DNA of 64,000 nucleotides from Chitinophagales bacterium (lineage in GTDB: Bacteria; Bacteroidota; Bacteroidia; Chitinophagales; JADIYW01), in NCBI GenBank assembly GCA_020636535.1, contig JACJXT010000012.1, positions 1 to 64,000 on the forward strand, read 5' to 3'. Made by a program: the position numbers and the translations under genes. A model generated the notes under the pieces. That model saw only the letters and a list, made by a program, of their open reading frames with translations, was not told where the DNA came from and did no database searches. Of this stretch, positions 55,957-62,214 are shown one piece after another. The stretch's first letter is position 1; the number at the start of each line of letters is the position of its first letter.

Positions 55957-56931
55957 TTAAAAACAAACTTTTTGCATAAAATTTTCATTATATACTTCTT
56001 TATTTTTTGCTATTGCAAAGGCTTGTTTTAATAACTTATTAGCTATTGCTATTTTTACTACTCTTTCTGCTTTGCCTTTGGCAATTAATCTTTCATACAT
56101 TGCTATACATGCTTTATTTAGTTTCTTGGCTGACCAACTACACATATACAATAACTTCCTTATTTGCGATTGTCCCATTTTACAAATATGTCCTCTGCCT
56201 CGCACACTTGTTCCTGATTCATACTTTCTCGGACTTAGTCCTACATATGCAATTAACTGTCTATAATTATCAAATTTTTTAAAATTATTGGTAATTACAG
56301 TTAACATGACGGCTGTTTTTTTACCTATACCTGGTATTGTTGCTAAACGCTCTAGAGTGTCTCCGTATGTTTGTTCTGATAATAATCTAAATCTTGTTTC
56401 TAATTTTTCTTTTCTTCTTTTTAGGGTTTTTATATGTTGATTTAGTTCTTGCTTTAATGATGAACTTAGTATACCACTGCTCGTATGTGCTTCTAACTGA
56501 TGTTGTGTCTGACTTACTTGTTTACTTAATAACTCTATTGTGGAATATAGTTGTTTTAACTCCATTACTTCTTTATCTTGAGATTGCCATAACTCTGGAT
56601 TTTGTTCTATACCATACATTGCTATGGTTTGTGCGTCTTTCTTATCTGTCTTTGCTCTTTGAAGTTTCATTTGACTGTATCTTCTTATAACCAAAGGATT
56701 TACTACACTTACTTTTATATTATTCATTTCTAAATACAAAGCTAATTGTAGATAATAACTGCCACTTGCTTCCATTACGACATGACTCTGTTCTGAAATA
56801 AACTTACATAACCTTTTAAATCCAAGTTTGTTGTTTTCTAATACATGATGTTGCCATTTACCAGTTTTGCTGTCTAATAATGCTACATCAAATGTTTGTT
56901 TACTAATGTCAATTCCTATAACTTTACTCAT
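55957..56931 (-). CDS. IS110-family transposase
   Basis: 324 aa. The N-terminal DEDD (RuvC-like) domain: IGIDISKQTFDVAL (first Asp), VVMEASGSYY (Glu), and RAKTDKKDAQTIA (two Asp). A coiled-coil middle follows (about 120-200, KQLYSTIELLSKQVSQTQHQ), then the C-terminal Tnp20 domain with ATIPGIGKKTAVML and the catalytic-serine region SPRKYESGTSVRGRGHICKMG. The length of about 325 aa is full and no frameshift is seen, so it may be active. It is oriented on the minus strand. Confidence 0.95.
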   Translation of the reverse strand: MSKVIGIDISKQTFDVALLDSKTGKWQHHVLENNKLGFKRLCKFISEQSHVVMEASGSYYLQLALYLEMNNIKVSVVNPLVIRRYSQMKLQRAKTDKKDAQTIAMYGIEQNPELWQSQDKEVMELKQLYSTIELLSKQVSQTQHQLEAHTSSGILSSSLKQELNQHIKTLKRRKEKLETRFRLLSEQTYGDTLERLATIPGIGKKTAVMLTVITNNFKKFDNYRQLIAYVGLSPRKYESGTSVRGRGHICKMGQSQIRKLLYMCSWSAKKLNKACIAMYERLIAKGKAERVVKIAIANKLLKQAFAIAKNKEVYNENFMQKVCF

Positions 56932-56934
56932 AAT

Positions 56935-57160
56935 ATTGTTTTTTGTGAAAAGTAATACTACACTAACTTATCTATCCTTAATACAAGCTTTATGCTTAAT
57001 GTTCTGTTCAAGTTTTTGTAGTAATGGGTAAAGGGATTAACATTGCGAACGGTCTTTTTGACTAATGACAAACTAAAATCTTACTCTTTACCCTTTACTT
57101 TTCCTGTTAATAATTTCTACTAATTTAATTATTTATACAAACATAGGATGACGATTGATT
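56935..57160 (-). ncRNA. Candidate bridge RNA region of the IS110 element
   Basis: The non-coding stretch directly upstream of the transposase on the same strand is about 225 bp, close to known bridge-RNA loci. It contains arms GGGTAAAG (57026-57033) and CTTTACCC (57086-57093), with a second register, GTAAAGGG/CCCTTTAC, offset by a few bases, so alternative stems are possible; AAGC/GCTT type hairpins lie near 56985. Position and pairing support the call, but internal-loop guides were not identified. Confidence 0.4.
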
Positions 57161-57165
57161 ATCAG

Positions 57166-57354
57166 TCAATTATGCAGAATTTAATCCATAACTCAGGTTA
57201 GTATAGCGAAGAAATTTATCTGGAATCTATAGCTAAATCTTAATATGATAGATTCCGTATATTTTTCGTTCCTAAAAATTACGGAAAGACGAAAACATGG
57301 CTGCGAAAAAGACAAGTTTTATTTCAGCTCTAAATGTACAATGGATTGTAAAAA
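57166..57354. repeat. Intergenic region with dispersed repeat fragments
   Basis: GCGAAGAAATTTATCTGGAATC near 57205 matches a segment at about 38140; GATTCCGT...ACGGAAAGACGAAAACATGG near 57250-57303 resembles about 8475-8515. No gene is visible. Confidence 0.5.
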
Positions 57355-58227
57355 TCAAAAATTTTGCTTGATCCAGTTTTCCATTAAATAAAATATTTTG
57401 CTTGGTTTTTTGGGCCAATTAAAATGATTGTAATCATCATTATTCGCATCGTTTGGCAATAAATGTATATGCTCTCTAGATTTAGCATTTGGCATTTTGT
57501 CTAGTAAGTAGTCTACTGCTTTTTTAGGTGAAAAATCATCTACTGCTAATGAAATTGCCATTATTGGAATACTTACTTTTTGTAGATGCTCTTCGTAATT
57601 AAAATCGTCATTTAGCAAAATATAGTTTCCTGTTCTCGCTTGATTGCTCCAATCTACCATTACACTTTTGGCTTCTAAACCACCAAAGCCAATTTTTTTA
57701 CCAGGAAAATATCCTAGCAATCTAGCCACTAAACCTACAAATTGTGTTTTCGCTAAAATAGCATACTGATTGTGTTCTATCCAACCTTTGTAATACACCG
57801 AACAACTAGTACACAAAATAATTCCAGCTATGGCATTTGAATATTTCGCTGCATGTAAACAAGCCATTTGTCCACCTAAACTATGACCAATAACAATTAT
57901 TTTTTTATTAGCAAATTCTTTCTGAATGGTGATAATAGCATTATTTAAATCATCATTTACAATATTAGTATAACTATAATTTACTTTTGTAGATGGTCGT
58001 ATTGATGACTTGCCTATTCCTTTATAATCTGTAGTAATGGCAATGTAATTTTGTGTAGCAATATGTCTTGCTAGTGTATCGTAGTATTTAGCAGCAATTC
58101 CCATTGCACTCAATATCAAAAATACAATTGAACTATCATTGTTTTTAGAAAAAACAGTTAACTCATTAGTAGAATTATCATTATTTGTATAAATTATATT
58201 TTTTATTTCTACTGTTGCTGCTGACAT
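57355..58227 (-). CDS. Alpha/beta hydrolase
   Basis: 290 aa. No signal peptide. The nucleophile elbow GHSLGGQM has Ser116. Oxyanion-region LILSAMGIAAKYYD, a strand followed by DYKGIGKS, the acid-residue strand IPIMAISLAVDDFSP near residue 225, and a His in the C-terminal third complete the fold. The N-terminus (MSAATVEIKNIIYTNNDNS) is short. It overlaps the upstream GH3 gene by 19 nt, so the two are probably coupled. It may hydrolyse an ester or amide; the substrate is unknown. Confidence 0.85.
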   Translation of the reverse strand: MSAATVEIKNIIYTNNDNSTNELTVFSKNNDSSIVFLILSAMGIAAKYYDTLARHIATQNYIAITTDYKGIGKSSIRPSTKVNYSYTNIVNDDLNNAIITIQKEFANKKIIVIGHSLGGQMACLHAAKYSNAIAGIILCTSCSVYYKGWIEHNQYAILAKTQFVGLVARLLGYFPGKKIGFGGLEAKSVMVDWSNQARTGNYILLNDDFNYEEHLQKVSIPIMAISLAVDDFSPKKAVDYLLDKMPNAKSREHIHLLPNDANNDDYNHFNWPKKPSKIFYLMENWIKQNF

Positions 58228-59360
58228 ATTTTTAGTCGGATTACTTTTTTTATAGACGCTTCTATTTGTTGACTTAAGTCGTTGTTTTGCTGAAGTGTTG
58301 CTACAATTTGAGTAGATAATTTTCTTGGATTACTTGGCATTAAAATGATGTCGTTTCCTGCTTCTAATGCTTTAAAATCTGCATTTGGAATAGTTGCTAC
58401 GCCTAGCATATTCATTGCATCTGTAATGGCAATTCCTTTAAAATTCAATTTGTCTTTCAATAAACCAGTCACTATATTTTTAGAAATAGTTGATGGTAAA
58501 TTATTGGTATTATACGCTTCATTATTTTTAACTGCAATATGTCCAACCATTACAAAAATTGGATTGGCTTCTTGTAAACTGCTTTTAAAAGTAGCTACTT
58601 CTTCCATTTTTCCATTAATATAGACTAAGTTTTTATGCGAATCGCCAACTACGCTACCATGACCTGGAAAGTGTTTAATGCTTGTTGCAATATTGCTTCC
58701 TTGTGTTACATCAATAAACAATTTAGATTTTTCTAATATAATAGCTGTATCGTTTGAAAATGCACGACCACTAATCACTGATGTATTTTTATTATTGTCT
58801 ATCACTGGTGCAAAGTTGACAGTAATTCCTGTTTGTAGTAATGTTTCTGCAATAGTAGTAGCTGCATTAATCACATCGTCATTAGTGTTTAATAAATTCG
58901 TTTTTGGCACTTTAGGTGTATTAAAGTACTTCATGTTAAACAAATACGGTTCGCAATCACAAGCATATAACTTATTAATATCTTTATTTATTTCATTAAA
59001 TAAATCGATTTGTTTTTTTATAATATTAATATCGCCTTTTAAGAAAATTACATTGTCTATAATTGTATCTTGTAGTAGTTTAAGTGTAGTACTATAGGTA
59101 TAAGTAGCATCTGTACTGCTAACTGCATACATAATAATTTGTGCTGCTTTTTGTTTTGTAGTTAGCGATTGATATTTTTCCTCCACTTGTTTGTCTAAGT
59201 ACGGATTGTTGGAATAAAAATCGCTTAAGTCGAAATTGCTTTGTTTGAAGTTATCGTTTACGATTTCAACTTCATCTTGAAACAGTTTCTGTGCTTTTAA
59301 ATTCTTAAATATACCTACAACAATAGCAACTAGTAAGCATATAGGAACGATGTATTTCAT
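58209..59360 (-). CDS. Glycoside hydrolase family 3 (NagZ-like)
   Basis: 383 aa. An N-terminal hydrophobic segment suggests export or anchoring. The GH3 signature KHFPGHGSVVGDSHKNL (about 228-244) has the Lys-His and the catalytic His-Asp dyad typical of NagZ-type beta-N-acetylhexosaminidases, and ITDAMNM near 312 carries the nucleophile Asp. It is shorter than full GH3 enzymes, like NagZ. It may act in peptidoglycan recycling or turnover. The alpha/beta hydrolase gene overlaps its 3' end by 19 nt. Confidence 0.87.
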   Translation of the reverse strand: MKYIVPICLLVAIVVGIFKNLKAQKLFQDEVEIVNDNFKQSNFDLSDFYSNNPYLDKQVEEKYQSLTTKQKAAQIIMYAVSSTDATYTYSTTLKLLQDTIIDNVIFLKGDINIIKKQIDLFNEINKDINKLYACDCEPYLFNMKYFNTPKVPKTNLLNTNDDVINAATTIAETLLQTGITVNFAPVIDNNKNTSVISGRAFSNDTAIILEKSKLFIDVTQGSNIATSIKHFPGHGSVVGDSHKNLVYINGKMEEVATFKSSLQEANPIFVMVGHIAVKNNEAYNTNNLPSTISKNIVTGLLKDKLNFKGIAITDAMNMLGVATIPNADFKALEAGNDIILMPSNPRKLSTQIVATLQQNNDLSQQIEASIKKVIRLKICQQQQ

Positions 59361-59565
59361 ATTACATTTTACGGCAATAAATATACCAAATATTTTTTGC
59401 TACTAAGCAAGTGATATTATAGTTAATACTAATTAGCATTCAAAACAGTTTTATTCTTTTGTATTTTTATGATTAACTGAACTCGCTTTGAGTAGACTTA
59501 ATTAAACTTGTGATTGCTTGTGAGAACAAAGGTGATAACACCTTTATTGTGTGTAGTGTATTTAG

Positions 59566-59585
59566 ATTCCTGCTTTCGCAGGAAT
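59566..59585. repeat. Dispersed palindrome
   Basis: ATTCCTGC (59566-59573) TTTC GCAGGAAT (59578-59585) followed by GACGAG, the cleanest copy of the intergenic palindrome family at 6467, 8478 and 38175. The rest of the 59361-59686 gap shows no gene. Confidence 0.7.
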
Positions 59586-59686
59586 GACGAGAATTATTTT
59601 GCTATTGCTTTTTTTGTTGATAGATGAAAAGTACATAGTAAAAACTAATCTAGTACCACATAAAAATACCAAAGCCAAAATATAAT

Positions 59687-59775
59687 TTATATAAATAAGC
59701 ATATGTAATACTATATACTTATAGTTTTTAGCATTTTTTACCCAGTTGTGTAACGGTCACCTATGTTAGGCGATG
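59687..59775. repeat. Cassette left-flank repeat, copy 2
   Basis: AAATAAGCAT, TAGCATTTTTTACCCAGT, AACGGTCACC and ATGTTAGGCG align block by block with 1000-1081. It lies immediately downstream of the stop of the PIN gene, as the first copy does for the ATPase-helicase gene. In the gene's orientation it contains GCCTAAC, which fits the RYYYAAC attC-type motif, but no matching partner core site was seen nearby. Confidence 0.8.
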
Positions 59776-59786
59776 TATTTATTCTA

Positions 59787-60743
59787 CTACAAATCATATT
59801 GATACTCATATTTTTTATAAATATTTTCATCAATTTTTCCCTTATTAGCTTCTATAATTTCTCTTCGTGCTGATAATATTGTCCAATTACTTTTAATCCA
59901 ATATATCTGATTATTAGTTGCAAACGCTGTAGTTATATCATTTAATTGTTTGATTGAGAAATTATCAAAATTTCGAAGCTTTCGCACTACACTTTTGGCA
60001 TTGTCAAAAGAATATGCTTCATATAAATTTTTTATTATTATTTCTTTTTCTGTTTCACTTGTTATTTCAATTTCTGGATAATGCTTTTTGAAAAAATCTG
60101 TTATTTTTCTAAAATAGTGTAGATTAGATTGTTTTTTTTCTTCCCACTCACTTAACAAATAATCATTGAACTTTTGATCATTAAGTTTTGAATAAAAGTC
60201 TTTATCATCAGAAATAAAATATAAATCTTCTTCATCTGGAATTTTGCTCAACAAACTTTCCCAATTAATTGCGTCTCCATAAGATTTATCCTTTCCTGGA
60301 GGATTTCCAATATCATATCTTATTATTGCTTTATTTAGAATTTTAGCTGTAGTTTTAATAACTTCTGCTTTATCAAAGAGTTGATTTAAGATTTCATCGG
60401 CTTGTAAAGTTTTAGTTTCGGCATCGTGTTTCAATTTTTTTAATAAACTATTTTTATTCTTTTCATAATCTTTTATTGCATTTTTCATTTCCTTATACTC
60501 ATCATAATTATGACAAATCATAGGAAATTGATTATTAAATTTTGAAGAAGTTAATTTATCTAAAGAATCTGCAATTTTAACTTCTCTGTTCCTGTAAAAT
60601 TCATTTTTTGTCTGTTCTGGAATATATAAGCAAATATTATCAGTATTGATTAATGCAATTAATTTTTTTAATTCAGCTAAATCTTCATTTGAAAAATGAT
60701 AAAATGTTAAATAAACGTTTGTGTCTATGTATATGTTCTTCAT
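59787..60743 (-). CDS. PIN-like protein (DUF4935 type), flank-sharing cassette gene
   Basis: 318 aa. PIN residues are visible: YIDTNVYLTFY (Asp7), PEQTKNEFYRN (Glu), and YGDAINWESLL and FISDDKDFYSKL (third and fourth acidic motifs), the layout of DUF4935 PIN-like proteins. A helical C-terminal part of about 110 aa follows. No partner gene is adjacent. The gene sits between the same left and right flanks as the 1604-aa ATPase-helicase gene, with which it shares no sequence. The ATG start follows GTTGGGTGATATATT. A toxin or RNase role in defence is possible but unproven. Confidence 0.8.
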   Translation of the reverse strand: MKNIYIDTNVYLTFYHFSNEDLAELKKLIALINTDNICLYIPEQTKNEFYRNREVKIADSLDKLTSSKFNNQFPMICHNYDEYKEMKNAIKDYEKNKNSLLKKLKHDAETKTLQADEILNQLFDKAEVIKTTAKILNKAIIRYDIGNPPGKDKSYGDAINWESLLSKIPDEEDLYFISDDKDFYSKLNDQKFNDYLLSEWEEKKQSNLHYFRKITDFFKKHYPEIEITSETEKEIIIKNLYEAYSFDNAKSVVRKLRNFDNFSIKQLNDITTAFATNNQIYWIKSNWTILSARREIIEANKGKIDENIYKKYEYQYDL

Positions 60744-60756
60744 AATATATCACCCA

Positions 60757-60880
60757 ACACCCAAATATAAGCAATAAAATAACTTGCGTATATTTTTTTG
60801 TTAAGAATAAATTTTGTTTATAATGGTTTTATTTTCAATAGTGTATAAAGGATATATTTTTGCGTATTTTAAATATATAC
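60757..60880. repeat. Cassette right-flank repeat, copy 3
   Basis: CCAAATATAAGCAATAAAAT then AACTTGCGTATATTTTTTT, TGGTTTTATTTTCAAT and TTGCGTATTTTAAATAT follow in the same order as 6178-6290 (with a base change in GCTTAT versus GCGTAT). It is upstream of the PIN gene in the gene's orientation. Confidence 0.75.
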
Positions 60881-61379
60881 TGTTACTTGTTTGCTACTTT
60901 GTTGGTGAAAAATACATAGAATACGCAATATGAATAATCAATTATATACTTTTTCTTTTGGCACTCACAACAATAAAAATGTAATATGGATTGCTTTTTT
61001 TAACCAACAATTAATAGAAGATTTAAAGATTTACTTTCTATCAGCGTTCTCTATCAAGTAACTCTGATGAGTGAGAATTTGTATGTATTCTACTATAATA
61101 TTTTATCAAAAGTATAACTACTTTTTATTGGCAGAAATAGCGTAGGAAGAAAAAATGTGGCGGCTAAGCGTGGGAATATAGCGTGGAGCGATCATTTTTT
61201 CTTGACTTTTTTGTTACTTTTTGTGTCAAGACAAAAAGTAAGGAAAATAAGAGTTGAGTAATGTTTTTTCTTATTAGCTATAAATTATTATTTTAATTAA
61301 GTACTTAATAGCTATGCTGACTAATATTTTATGCAAACTCAGTTATAAGAATACCAAGCTAAGCCACTTTAAAAGCTAA
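60881..61379. other. Gene-free AT-rich interval with one clean hairpin
   Basis: No convincing ORF. TTACTTTTTGT (61214-61224), loop GTCAAG, ACAAAAAGTAA (61231-61241) is a perfect 11-bp inverted repeat, preceded by a shorter CTTGAC. It could act as a bidirectional terminator. Confidence 0.5.
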
Positions 61380-61700
61380 ACAACTTACTAAAAAACCAAG
61401 TCAGTTAATAAAACACATAAGTCGAGCCACTTAAAAACCAAACCAAGTTAGGGTAAAAACTAAGCTGACTTATGTTTAAAGTGGGTAGAGGTACTTAAAA
61501 CACTAACTGAGTTATGGTAAAAGATAAACCCAGTTAAGGTAAAACATTAACCGAGTTAAGGTTTGAAGTGGTATCCTGTACTTCTATAAGTGGGTTGGTA
61601 TACTTAAAACCTAAACCAAGTTAGGGTAAAACCTAACTCAGCTTATATTTTAAGTGGGGTGGACTACTTAAAAACTAAGTGAAACTGACAAATTGGGTGG
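61380..61700. repeat. Degenerate tandem repeat region
   Basis: Short units such as AAACCAAGTTAGGGTAAAA, TAACTGAGTTATGGTAAAA, AACCCAGTTAAGGTAAAA and AACCGAGTTAAGG follow one another at about 20-25 bp, and a larger period of 174 bp links the CCAAGTTAGGG at 61443 and 61617, both followed by GCTTAT/GACTTAT and AAGTGGG. No coding potential. A GGGGG-rich hairpin tail (61712-61745) follows. Confidence 0.7.
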
Positions 61701-61800
61701 CTACCCCCACTTCGGAAGGGGGGTAGGGTACTTCGGAAGTGGGGTAAAGTGCTAAATTTACGCCATTATGGCAGTTTTTTTTTATTTTTCGTTTTAGTAA

Positions 61801-62114
61801 GGAGATACTTCGTTCGTTCCTCACTCAGTATAGACGGTTGGTTAAAAATGGCTCTCGATACTATAAGTAAAATGTAATTGATAATTAGACCGTCTATTGC
61901 GAAATTTTGAGAGGAACGAACAAAATTGTGGTCTACCTGTCGGTAGACAGGCAATCTCAAACTATGAACTGCTATAAAGTATATTGCTTCGCTACTTTCA
62001 TCTGCTTGCAAGGACGAGGATTATGTTTTTGATTTAGGAGATACTTTGTTCGTTCCTCACTCAGTATAGACGGTTGGTTAAAAATGGCTCTCGTTACTAT
62101 AAGTAAAATGCAAT
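61801..62114. repeat. 78-bp direct repeat flanking an inverted dispersed element
   Basis: Direct repeats 61801-61878 and 62037-62114 (GGAGATACTT, TCACTCAGTATAGACGG, TTGGTTAAAAATGGCTCTCG, ACTATAAGTAAAATG) are 236 bp apart. Between them lies 61895-62025, the inverted copy of 55801-55948. A weak 81-codon minus-strand frame across this block is judged not to be a gene. Confidence 0.8.
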
Positions 62115-62203
62115 GAATTAAAGCATCTTCAAAAGAAAGAAAATCAGCAGAAAGGAAATGTATAATTGAACACTATATCCTTCCATTTCTATTAGATAAT
62201 ACC

Positions 62204-62211
62204 TAAATTTG
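62204..62211 (+). promoter_or_regulatory. -7 promoter box of icmF
   Basis: TAAATTTG (TAnnTTTG) ends 3 nt before the ATG at 62215; the transcript is probably leaderless. Confidence 0.55.
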
Positions 62212-62214
62212 TAT

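Larger units (their letters stand above)
55949..57165 (-). mobile_element. IS110-family insertion sequence (boundaries uncertain)
   Basis: Contains the transposase at 55957-56931 and about 230 bp of non-coding sequence upstream of it, as in the IS110 group where a bridge RNA is encoded there. IS110 elements have no terminal inverted repeats, so the ends are estimated. A 13-bp GAGTTATGGATTA (55753-55765) and its inverse TAATCCATAACTC (57182-57194) lie outside both ends. Confidence 0.7.

Noticed and set aside
61766..62011. 81-codon minus-strand ORF
   Set aside because: It lies entirely within repeated sequence shared with 55.8 kb, where the frame is broken; no supporting family.
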